From assembly GCA_964020155.1 (NCBI GenBank), contig OZ026559.1, forward strand, positions 2,194,345 through 2,258,344: 64,000 bases of DNA, in the 5' to 3' direction. The stretch is from Chondrilla cf. caribensis (lineage: Eukaryota > Porifera > Demospongiae > Chondrillida > Chondrillidae). The position numbers and the translations under genes were made by a program. The notes under the pieces are model-generated. The model had not been told where the DNA came from and searched no databases. It saw only the letters and a program-made list of their open reading frames with translations. This document shows, piece by piece, positions 52,673 through 63,685 of the stretch (position 1 is its first letter; every line of letters starts with the position of its first letter).

Positions 52673-52963
52673 GAGTCGTCCAGGCAAATTGCTTTCTTCC
52701 TGAGGACGAATATCCCGTGGAAATAGGGCAGCTGGTCGTTGGCACACTGGCAGTCGTATTCAGAGTCAAGAGCATTCGACAGTATATCTCAAGTCATCGG
52801 TACTATTTCTTGAATGAAGACTACATCAGGTTTTAGCGTCGTTATGTTCTTCACCACAAATAAGGTCCTCTCGAGAACGTTCTTGTTATCCAAACCGCCT
52901 ATATTCCAGGTTAAGAAAGAAAAACTGTACTTTCTAGACGATACTAATCTCTACTTCAGAATC
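52673..52963 (-). pseudogene. TDP2: TDP2 pseudogene fragment
   Basis: It covers roughly residues 17-113 of TDP2 in reverse orientation, clearly related to both intact copies. The Trp codon of the MTWDM motif has become TGA, and another stop (TAG) interrupts the start of the fragment. It abuts the LITAF exon at its 3' side and the start of duplication unit B at its 5' side. It is thus a third TDP2 copy left at the junction of the two units. Confidence 0.85.
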
Positions 52964-53387
52964 ACATTGCGTCATCATGATGTCATCGTCGGGTGTGGCA
53001 GGGATATCACATGATCATTACGTCATCGTCACCAACTGTTGTCTCCTTCGATGCCCGAAGGTGAGTGAAGAAGCCAATTGAGGCATTATTTCGTACTTAA
53101 TAATTATGATATAAACCTGCAACCACTGTAATTTGACTCCAGTTCCTTTGGTAGAACGACGATTAATATAGGTAAAAGTGGGGTAACTTGGTATGTGCGT
53201 CTTTCCTAATAGCCATGCCGTTCAGTAATCTTTAGTAATTGACATCTGCACGTCTTCGAATGTGGAATCACCTATTTGGAGATGACCCTAACAATAACTG
53301 GTATACATAGATCAATTTTAGAGTGTTGGAGGCCATCGTTTTCAAGTTAACCCCAGGCCGTTTCCCTGTAACAGTTATAAGGTAAAT

Positions 53388-53907
53388 GGGGGTAATTCCG
53401 TAATTTTCGATTTCAACTCACTTACTGGAGCGATGGTACGGAGCGATGTCCTGCAATATACCTGCTAGTCAACTTTGACTAGTGCACTGTTAGCCCATCG
53501 GCTACCGATTGTACCGGTCTTCTCTACGTACAAGACAATGCCGAAGTCGGTACGCTATTGTGCTCACAGTCTAAATGAGATGATTGACAACGGGGTAGAA
53601 TTCAGGCACGATATAGTACATTTAAGCTGCTTGTAACCTCAATTGTAACTCGTTTTTTACTCCTCGCCATTGTACAATGCTCTATACTGACGCGCTCCGG
53701 AAATTACGGAATTCCCCCAATTCGAATCGGCAGCATACTTCAAAACCATGTTCATTAACGACGAAGCGTAACTGGCTCAAATCAGGTACGCTGATTCTAC
53801 ACATGTAGGTGCGCTGCCCGTTTAAGTTTACCACTTGTAATTTCTAGCGTCGTTGTTTTATACAGTGTTAAAGTCAATGTATTACGAAATTACCCCCGTT
53901 TACCTTA
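53388..53907. mobile_element. Composite TIR element, only in unit B
   Basis: TAAGGTAAATGGGGGTAATT is mirrored by AATTACCCCCGTTTACCTTA. A second inverted end (GGAAATTACGGAATTCCCCC) occurs inside at about 53697, so the element may be nested or have a duplicated end. It occupies the same leader intron, at nearly the same place, as the unrelated element 42426-42894 in unit A. Confidence 0.8.
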
Positions 53908-54026
53908 GCTAGACTATGATCGTCCGTTCCATTTTGGCTACACTCTTCTATTATGATTATAGATGCATCCAGTTGTTTTCTCATGACTTTGACAGTGTGT
54001 TCAATTTATCTAGGAAATATAGGGAC

Positions 54027-57000
54027 ATGGACATGTACAATTTCAAGAACACTACAAGTCCTAATGCTACTTCAAATTCGCCAGGTATTTTTTCATTTGG
54101 TGAGTTCCCATTAATTTGTCATGAAATTTATTTATTATTGGACCTTCTCTGACAAAAAAGAGAAAATAATATGCAGTGTTAATTAATGCTTAATATGTAA
54201 TTCATATTAAGTATGTAAATATTGATTATAATATTATATTATCAAAATATAATTTACACAATATGATTGTCTTTGGGAATAGCCATCATCCATTTCAATA
54301 ATATACCTCTTGACAATACTGTATACATTTCTCATTTAGTGTGCAAAATATATAGTAATTTTCTAATTAGTTATTTCAATCATTATAGTGCTATTTTGTT
54401 GACTGAATTATTACTAATAATTTACTAATTACTACTAATTATTAAGTAATATTATGACATAATTATTATGTTGATGCATATCATCGTTCATGCATGGTAA
54501 TGTAAGATATTTACAATATCATACCAAAGTGCATGTTAGTGACAATGTTTGTATAGTCATTGGTGGCCATTCATGATATAGTTTTGAATTGGTCAGTTTT
54601 CAAAGAATCTAACCAAAATTTTTCAGTTTTATAAAAAAAGCTATGAGGGAGCTTGCTTTGGCAGATAGGCAGTATAAAGATGTTGTTCATCACGAAGTGT
54701 GACAACCAACCAATTTGGAATTGACTTTCCTAGGACAGAAAGCAGCCCTTACTTTCAATGTGATCACTTACAAATCTATCCATGCACATGTAATATAATA
54801 TTATGTCTGCTTAAATTTCGGGTGGCGTGCAAAAGTTGAAAAATGATGTCTGATCCACCTACTAGTTAGCCACTCAAGCCTTTATAAACAGTTTGATGTG
54901 ACAGTCATATTAATATTTCCTTATACACCTTGATTTAAAGCTACTTGGCACACTTTACTACCAGATGTTTAAGCAATTATCCATCAATTGGTACGATTAA
55001 TATTATTATCATCATTGCATTAATTTATTGACTCTTGGATTATCATTAATAATAACTTAAAGATACCCTTGCACATTATTGTAATATTTGTACAGTCAGT
55101 GGCATATGTATAATACAGTGCCACCCACTTAGCTAATAGGCCACAATTGGTTTTGTAAAGTTTTGGCCTAATATCCATTTTGGGACTTTTGCCTCATTAT
55201 CATGACATAAGTCGACATTATAATGTGATAAAATTGTTATGCACCATGTATTATCCTTAATTCCATCACAATTCACAATTATGTCTCAAAGTGTAGATAA
55301 TATGAAATACTACAGTCACACATGTACACACAATAATATAGCACATAATATAACTTAGTCTATTTACACTGGAAAAAGTCCAGCAATGAGTTCTGCACTT
55401 GGTTTTGTGTTGTATTGCTTTAACACTTAACACAATAAAATTATAAATCTTTATTCTAACCAAAAATTGTTGTCACAGAACAGAGAATGAAGGGGGGGAG
55501 CGCCCTGGTACCCCCTTTGGGGGAAATCCTGCATGCATATCAATGTTTATACTTAATTGTGTATATTCAGTCAGTATATTATATAATATTGTCATAATTT
55601 GTTCATTAATTATTATTTGTAAGTAATTCTATCTATCTACTATTATATTAGCAACAATTTTGTCATCTGTATACATTATTACACACATGTATTATTCATA
55701 TATTACATTAAACATAGCTACATGTAACAATATTTAATATTACTCTTTATAATATTTTTGTATTATTGCAGGAGTCAATGCTTTCTTCTTCTTATCTAGT
55801 ATGGGCTTGACCATCGTTGATGTTGTGATTGCATTTCTCTTCCTAAGACGATTCAAGAAAACTAAGTCCAAATTGTTTTGTGGTATTTGCAGTTCGCTTA
55901 TACTAACCATAAGCATCATATTGACTATCTGCTCACCGATTATATGCATCGTTGCACTGAGCATTGTGAAGCAGGTGGATGAAGCTAGTTCATTATGCGG
56001 TAAGTCTCATGTGTTATTGTGATAATTATAGCGCACATGCACGATTAGCTGTCATGAAATACTTAGTATAAACTATGTATATCTGTGCCAAAGTTGACAA
56101 TTATTAGTTTCATTTCGTTTCATTTTTATTAAATTATTGAATTATAAAGAAATGGGACCACTTAGCCAATGCAGGCTATTTTACAGGGTTGCCATTTAAG
56201 AAAGAGAGGGGTCATTATTATTCAGTTATGTGAATTTGAATATTCAACAGATATCAACTGCAGCTATATTGGTAAATGATTATCATTATCTGAGTGGAGA
56301 TAATGGGTATAAATATAATCTTTTCTCAAGTTCTTGAGTCAGTTGATATTTTTGTGAAAAGTACATTCTCGTGTCAGTAGTTCATGGTGTGGACTCTATT
56401 CCAGTGTTTGCAAACTTTTCACTTGTTACGTACCTCTTTGCAACTCTATTAATGTCATAACATTGCTTTTTCTTCTCATCCAATTCACTAAAGATCAATG
56501 TTACTTCCACTCTTTTATCCTTCAGTATATTCGGGATGGGCTAGTTTTTTTTCAAGCACGTGTACGTTTTTTTTTGGCTTTACTATACTAATATTGTCAA
56601 CAAGGAAGAAGTCACATGGTAAGTATTTGCATGTATCAGAATATTATAATTATATTTCTGAATCATTATTATCACTGCTACATTACCTCTATGTTATGCA
56701 TAGTGTAACTGTAACTGCACATGTTGGCTGAGCTGGTCTGATGGAGTTGGTGACCATTAATTGTACCAATATCAGTCAGTGGCTTCTGTCTTGTTGACAG
56801 GAATAGCAAGTCGTAGATAATATTATGTATGTGAACAGACAGACATTATATAATAAAATATGAGGATGCATAAATGACACAATCAATTCTGAATGACATC
56901 TGTTTTCTTTATTCTTGAGGAGGTACTGACTACAGGCTATATTGCAGTGGTAGAAAGAGGTTAACTATTATATGTACATAACAACATTATAATATCATAA

Positions 57001-57489
57001 TAACATAATAACTAATAATTTCATATCAAATCGCTGCACTTATTTTTGCTGCATGTATTTGAAACTAGCAAGTGAGCCCGACTTCGGCAGTCTCACCTGC
57101 TACGGCGAGTCATGCGCATCTTCGCTGGTGGCAACAGAGGGTTGTTGCTATAATGATGGTAGGTTTAGAATTTCATCGTTGGACAGCAGCCAATCGAGTC
57201 GCCCAATAACCAGAAGTCACTGGGATGATAATTAAAAATGACCATCAGCCGCGAAGGAACAAGTAATTCGAGTTCAAAAACTCGTGGGGCTGCCGCCCCC
57301 GCACTCGAATTACTTGGAGGTCTTTCTTAGGTCCAGAAGAACCTTCGCTGAGGTTATTACATTCGTCGAAGCTTTAGCGCACGAATTCTAGCCCAAATTC
57401 TAATTGTCGGCGTTCGAAATCGGCCATCTTTATTTCGCGCAATACAAATTATAATATAAATTCATTGTTGCGGTTACGCGTAGGAACAC

Positions 57490-57535
<46 letters not shown>

Positions 57536-60500
57536 GCGTTACATACCGGAAGTCGAAATGAAAACAATATAGGGAAAACCGGAAATGGAAGGTTCGCTTC
57601 ACATGGACAGTTAGACGGTCAATTTTAACCCGTGGAGGACACTTCCCGAGCCGTAATTCATAATCCCTGAGAGTTTGATGGCGCCTGTGCAGTAGTTTTT
57701 GCCCGAATCGCGAACAAACAAACAGTCTGAATTCTATATAATTAATACTCTATAAAATTGCAAAATATTTGCAAGTCACTATTAGATTTCAGATGAAAAG
57801 CTGTGTGAGCCACATTGTGTTCAGTCAAGTTTAACTATATTTAATTTAGTATATATTATATTCATTGATGTCATTGAACATCCTCTCAGAAAAAATGAAA
57901 TGTTATTTTCTGTCCGACTTCATGTTTATCACTTCTCAATTTGAATAGATCATGTTATAGGTTTATTTAATATATATTTCTCTGTAGTAACAGTGCACAA
58001 TAACTGGATGGGACACTACAAAGCTGTATGTAAAAAACATTCCTCAGTGAAAATTCAATTAACTCGATGCCTGTTCATTGGCCCACCTGGTGTGGGAAAA
58101 TCCAGCCTGAAACACTTGCTTCTTCACAACCAGTCCACTGACATCTCTAGCAGCACTCTAGTGTTGGAGGAACCAAGCATAGTTACACAGGAACATGAGA
58201 GCCCCTGGATAGTAGTTGATGATGATATGCGCAAACAGCTGGTAAGGTGTAAAGCTCAACGAATACATTTGGAATTGGTGGAGAAGCAACAGTATTGTTG
58301 TGATAATTTTTGCAATTTTGAAAGGGAATATCGGGAAAGTAATGAATCACAATCCACATCCATCTTGGCTGAAGTATCAAGTTGTTGTCATCGCCATGAA
58401 AGTAGAGATTGGAATCTTTTGACTCAAGCCTTGAGTGAATTACATGAGGAAATCGAAACGCAGAGGATTCCACAATTTTTTGAGAGTCAAGAATTCATGC
58501 AGTTCATTCATTTTCTGGATTCAGGTGGTCAGCCGGTGTTTCATGACATCTTACCTCTGTTCATAGGAACACCATGTCTGTACGTCTATGTGTTCAACTC
58601 TGTCTATGGCCTGGATGTACCATTGCCGATGAATTATCGTCCTACAAATGGCCAGGAACCTTTCATTCAGCCAGGAACTGAAACAGTACGTGATTCAATG
58701 CTACGTACCTTCTCCAGCATTCACACCATGCAACAGAAGATTTCAGTCGATTTTAAAGATCTCCTCAATCATGATGAAGATGGCCCACAAAGTTGTGTAC
58801 TCCTGGTTGCTACATTCAAGGACAAATTGCTGGAAGGAAAAGGCGAGCTGGGAAATGAGGAAGATCTTCGCAGTCAATGGGCATCTGAGCATGAAAGCCA
58901 AGCTTTGAAGCCATATAAGTCTCTACTCAGCTCGAAGGACTTACTTCTCATCAATAATCAGATGTGCACTCGTGGATCAAATGTGACGGAAAATGATAAA
59001 TCCACTTTGGAGGCACTCAAGAAATCAGTTTCTTCCTCAAGATCTGCTTTTAACTTTGAGATACCACTCCTGTGGCTAATTGTTGATCTTATAACCAACA
59101 GGGCAGGATTGAAGTTCATTGAGTATTCCTGTCTCCAGAAATTTTGCCTCAAAGAACGTTTTGTTTCTTCTAAGAGAGAATTCAGCACACTCATTGCCTT
59201 CATGCACACCCTTGGGTTCTTTGCTTACTTCAAAATCCCAACATTCACTAAACACCGTTTGATATGCACTGATGCCGCTTTCCTCTATCAACAAGTCTCC
59301 AAGCTTCTTGTGGTTCAATTCCTCCCATCACCACAATGCGATTCCACTAAAGAACTGAAGGCAAAGGGTATCATAAGCAGTAACTATTCCGAGATGTTTG
59401 ATGAGCTGGAAATTGCCAATAATGATATAATGGATCACCAGTGGTTCCTCCAGCTCCTGGTCCATGTTGGAATTGCAGCCAAAATAAAGAACGATTGTCA
59501 CTTTGTCCCTCTCACTCTACCACCCAAGCCAGTTTCCCCTTCATCACTCTCTAAATACAGTCAGTATTCTGTCAGTCCGATATGTTTCACAGTAAAGTTG
59601 AAGCAAGACACGTCATTTGGGCCCGATTACTCCTATATTCTCCCCAGAGGCATCTATTGTCAGCTGTGCACGTATGTCATACGTGAAGCCAGATGGTCGC
59701 CTGTGTCAAAGAGAAGCTGCCGTACTAGAGTTGCATACCTGATGGATACCACTGCCTCAATCTACTTGACAGAAACCCCCACCCACATTGAAGTATCAGT
59801 TCATGTACATCAAGGATCTACTGGAGTTCGTAGACGTGCCATATCAGATGTCCACTCTATTTGCAGCAAGATCAAGGCTCTTGTTTTCAGGGGTATTGAG
59901 GCTGCTTACAAGACCCTTTTCAACCAGAGTGCCAGTGATGTGTCAATTGCTGTGGGATTCACATGCCACTGTAGAAGTGCCAGTAGAGACAGTCACCTAA
60001 GGCTTGTCACTGATGACATTAAATTTTGTAAGAGTGCCTGTTGCAGCCATGGCATAATCACTCCACTTCATGCACAGGAAATTGTCTGGCTCACAAAAGA
60101 TAGTGTGGTAAGTGAATATCTTCATTAAATCATGTCCAATGTCATGTACATAATTGATGTCTTATGCAACATTTTAGTCTTCTATGTCAATATAATAATT
60201 ATGTGCTTGAAGTATACTCCCTTTATGTGTACTAGACTGTTAGCATTTTATATTATTACCAACATAGCTTTTAGCAGGAGAAATTATTTAATTAATTGTT
60301 TACTCATCCTATTATAAGACTATTTACATACCTTCACTATTATATCATTTTCTGAATGTTTATAGTAGTGGTGGACTAATATAACTGTGATTAAGTTTTA
60401 GATCACCTTTGATTATAGTATACGTATAATATTATCTTATTAATATTATTTCCTTGTACAATCACCATATTATGTGTGCTACAACTTTTATGTTATCTTA

Positions 60501-62066
60501 AATTCTTGCTACAGACTGATAGTGTTGATGTTGCCACACAAAATGTGGGAGTAGAAAGAATCTGCATTGTAAATGATGGGTCCGAACTACCACCAGTGGA
60601 GGAGCCCTTGCCTGATGAAGGCTGGACAGGTATATATATATATATATACCATTCCTTTGTGTGTGTCCACTGTTCACTGTGCTGACCTGATCCCTTTACT
60701 GCCTAATCTTAATATCACACAAAAATTTAATTGTCTCATACCAGTACAGCTAATCTTAAGTGCACCAGGCAAGGGTGTATGGAGTGAGAAAAATAATATC
60801 AAATAATTTTATTATAAAGACTGTTAATTAGTTTGATATGGTTGGAAGGAAGAAAAATCTGATCCACAGTTAAAACTAATCAAGATACAGGGATATTTAC
60901 TTTCAGTTATTCTTTTTGGTAGAATGTTGTGTAGTTCACATCCCGTTGTTATATCGATGTAAGTGCTTGTTTTTAATCAAGCATTGAGAAATATTTTCAA
61001 TGTACACATTTTGTCTCAAAGATGTGACACTTTACACTTTCTAGGTATTTTTTAAGTCATGTACGGTGTGTTTGCATGTATAATGCATCTCAGTACCTGC
61101 ATACATTGTTTGTTGTACAAATACTACTGTGCATTTCAAATTAAGCTACCGTATGTGTGGAAATTTTCACGGTACTATACTTTCACGGTTGCATAACTTT
61201 GAGGATCTTCGCAGATTTTATTTTCGCAGTTGTGGGCCAAATCAAATTATTTTTCACTTTAAAATGTTTGAGCTAGAAAGCTGTATCCATGGTTTTCATG
61301 TTTATTATGTATTGTGGACACCTTGCGAAGGAGAGGTACTTCATTGCACTCACGAAATCGCTAATAGAGAAGATCCATATGCTATAGCTGTCGACATCTT
61401 ATCGAAATTCAGGATGAACAAAATACTTGAATCTTGGGTCAATGCTTTATTTAAACTAACACAAAACCTATTGTCCTCTGTCCTATTGTAGTCATGTTTT
61501 GCAACGTGCACGTATGTCGAAAATAGACGGCCATTTTATAATCACTACATTATACTACATATTCCCAACTACCATAATAATTTGCAGATTAAACTTTTGC
61601 GGATGACCGGACATTCCATGAATACCGCGAAAATTTCCGTACATACGGTATAATATTAATTTTTCCAGTCCTTTTCCTATTGGTTCAATATTATGTGAAT
61701 ACCACATAAATTATTCTAAAACTAATATTCTTTGATTCTTTGGGTTTGTACCACGTAGATCCACTCCGGACCACACCCACTCTTGACAAGATTGATAAAC
61801 TCATAGTTCGACAAATCGCTCTTGATTGGTATTCAGCTGGTCTACACTTGGAGATAGAGGTTCTCACTCTAAACATCATTGAAGCAGACATCTACCCACC
61901 AAGTGTGGAGAAGTGCTGTCGTACCATGTTTAACAAGTGGCTGTCTCATGATGAAGGTACAGGTCCTGCCCCAAGACTCTGGAGAACTGTTCTCAAGGCA
62001 CTCAAGGAAGTTGGGTACACCAGTGTAGCTGGAGATGTGGAGAGAATTCTATTTTTCAATGAATAG
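54027..62066 (+). CDS. Predicted three-pass membrane ROC-COR GTPase with death domain, paralogue B
   Basis: Coding exons are 54027-54099, 55772-55999, 56526-56618, 57988-60107, 60515-60629 and 61759-62066 (2937 nt, 978 residues), with the same phases as paralogue A. The P-loop GPPGVGKSS lies at 163-171, followed by LDSGGQ and TFKD; the death domain is the last ~100 residues. The linker exon has a shifted donor (GGACAG|GTATAT), because GGTTGG of A reads GGCTGG here and the A donor is lost. The linker is also shorter, lacking SKEPLSREEQ. The large exon is about 90% identical to A; the three membrane segments are not (for example MGLTIVDVVIAFLFLRRFKK in B). Changes in the P-loop, G3 and G4 motifs are absent, so both copies look functional. 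Confidence 0.82.
57063..57760. mobile_element. Unclassified ~700-bp insertion, only in unit B
   Basis: Compared with unit A, about 700 bp is inserted after TTTGAAAC. It begins TAGCAAGTGAGCCCGACTTC and ends near CGCGAACAAACAAACAGTC. It is GC-rich relative to the intron and contains a 57-bp palindrome (57260) and a (TA)n run (57493-57531). No transposase is visible and the superfamily is undetermined. Confidence 0.65.
57260..57317. mobile_element. 57-bp palindromic element, copy 3
   Basis: CAAGTAATTCGAGTTCAAAA to GCACTCGAATTACTTGG, core GGGGCTGCCGCCCCC. It has the least decayed arms of the three copies. It lies inside the unit B insertion. Confidence 0.8.
61147..61650. mobile_element. TIR element with TA borders, only in unit B
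   Basis: TACCGTATGTGTGGAAATTTT is mirrored by AAAATTTCCGTACATACGGTA. It lies in the last intron of paralogue B, about 110 bp before the death-domain exon, and is absent from A. It shares internal motifs (GAAAGCTGTATCCATGGTTT, TTCATGTTTATTA) with 42426-42894. The 120-codon frame inside has no recognised domain. Confidence 0.82.
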
Positions 62067-62724
62067 AAGTAACATTATTATGATTGCTTTGTGTAGAGCT
62101 ACCTCAACCTACTGTAATTCTAATATTATACATTGTAATTGTATAACTAACCACTAGACAGTATATTTGATTTTAGGAAGTTCAACATGATTATTTTAAA
62201 ATATTTGTATTTTAATCGCCATGGATATTTCCTATATATTATAAGAATAATAAAATATACCTTTGTAGATGGATCTGTTATATGCAATAATTATAATAAT
62301 GATATTATGAATTTAAAATCGACACTGACTATACAACCATAGGTTTCAAGCTATGGGTTACAAAATTGTATCTAAACAAGGGATGCCAATTACACTAGGC
62401 ACAGAGAAAAAAAGCAGGAAAAGTTAAACTTTACAATAGGAAAGGGGGAATTTAATATATACAGTATGGTTATTGTCTATTATGGTAGGTCTAGATATCT
62501 CAAGTCAAGTAACATAATTCAAATTGAGTCCCACCACTATGAAATCTGCTGTGTACTCATAAAAGTAGGTACAATGACTGGGAACTAGGTGTAGTCACCT
62601 TTCTACCTGCTGAATGCTGCAGCTGGTATCTATACTTGACCACATGCACATAACGATGGTAACAAAAAGGTACATAATGGCTAAAACAGGTACAGCACGT
62701 TACAACTTGCACATTAGATCACAC

Positions 62725-62730
62725 AATAAA
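62725..62730 (+). terminator. Possible poly(A) signal of GTPase paralogue B
   Basis: AATAAA in CACAATAAAATGAAATTTG is conserved in unit A (50222-50227). It is the first canonical signal seen downstream of the stop in either unit, giving a 3'-UTR of about 600-700 nt. Use is uncertain, because it is close to the 3' end of the opposing TDP2 gene. Confidence 0.35.
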
Positions 62731-62833
62731 ATGAAATTTGACTATTTTAATGCATGGGTTCAAGTTGGAACCATGCATGTCCATACAAAAACAATATTGA
62801 TTCAAGTTTGCTAAACTGTTATAGATCTAACAG

Positions 62834-63685
62834 TCACTTGCTGAGTTCAAATTCTGCCAGAATCCCCCAATGGTCACTGGGGAATCTTCCACAGGATTCC
62901 ACACGCTCTTTACCAATTAACCTGAAGGACACAGGTTTCAGTTTATTTGTGTCTCTTCGACAAAGATACAGACGATCAAACCTCAGCTTGGATTTATAAG
63001 GTGCCCCAAGGTTATCGTTGACAGCAGTGTCCCATGTGTACTGGTGTTGAGGGTCAGATCCACATGATTCCCATACATCAACGCAACAGGAGGGAACACG
63101 GACTGCAGCAACTTCAGCATCACGTATATTCAAATCCCCACCCAAAATGCTAGCCTGTCCATCAATATCGCAAAGCTGGGTCATTTGTTCAAAACATTGT
63201 GCAAGCTGTCTCTTGCGTTCACTGGCCGAACTCTTCATGCTCTCAAGATGTGAGGTGAACAAGTGCACGGGGTGGTCCGAAATGGAAATCTTCTGGTGCA
63301 AGAGGTGACGTAACATTTGTGAATTTGGAAATTTCGTGATTTTCAGAGAGTCGTCCAGGCAAATTGTCTTCTTCTTGAGGACGAATATCCCATGGAAATA
63401 GGGCAGCTGGTCGTTGGCACACCGGCAGTCGTATTCAGAGTCAAGAGCGTTCGACAGCATATCCCAAGTCATCGGTACTATTTCTTGAATAAAGACTACA
63501 TCAGGTTTTAGCGTCGTTATGCTCTTCACCACAGACATGGTCCTTTCGAAAACGTTGTTGTTGTCCAAACCGTCTATATTCCAGGTTAAGAGAGAGAATA
63601 TTGTACTTTCTCCGATGATTCTAATCTCTTCTTCAGAATCTTTTCCCGTCGTTTTTAACCTAGCTTGACTTTCCTGGAAAGCCAT
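62834..63685 (-). CDS. TDP2: TDP2-like tyrosyl-DNA phosphodiesterase, copy B
   Basis: An intronless 283-codon gene differing from copy A at only a few residues (for example NVRD to NIRD beside the GGDLN motif, Tyr121 to Asn, loss of the final Cys). All catalytic motifs (TWNIDGLD, FIQEIV, GGDLN, PSDHWG) are intact. It is convergent with GTPase paralogue B as in unit A. The close identity, compared with the diverged sequence around it, suggests purifying selection or gene conversion. Confidence 0.88.
   Translation of the reverse strand: MAFQESQARLKTTGKDSEEEIRIIGESTIFSLLTWNIDGLDNNNVFERTMSVVKSITTLKPDVVFIQEIVPMTWDMLSNALDSEYDCRCANDQLPYFHGIFVLKKKTICLDDSLKITKFPNSQMLRHLLHQKISISDHPVHLFTSHLESMKSSASERKRQLAQCFEQMTQLCDIDGQASILGGDLNIRDAEVAAVRVPSCCVDVWESCGSDPQHQYTWDTAVNDNLGAPYKSKLRFDRLYLCRRDTNKLKPVSFRLIGKERVESCGRFPSDHWGILAEFELSK

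Noticed and set aside
52814..53014. Possible coding start for paralogue B upstream of the leader donor
   Set aside because: Joining this frame to the next exon meets a stop codon (ATATAG) before the conserved ATG; it is more likely an untranslated leader.
57053..57235. 60-codon ORF starting MYLKLASEPDFGS
   Set aside because: It lies in the unit B-specific insertion and has no counterpart in unit A or recognised domain.
61129..61491. 120-codon ORF in the last intron of paralogue B
   Set aside because: It is inside a TIR element, and the related element in unit A does not keep the frame.
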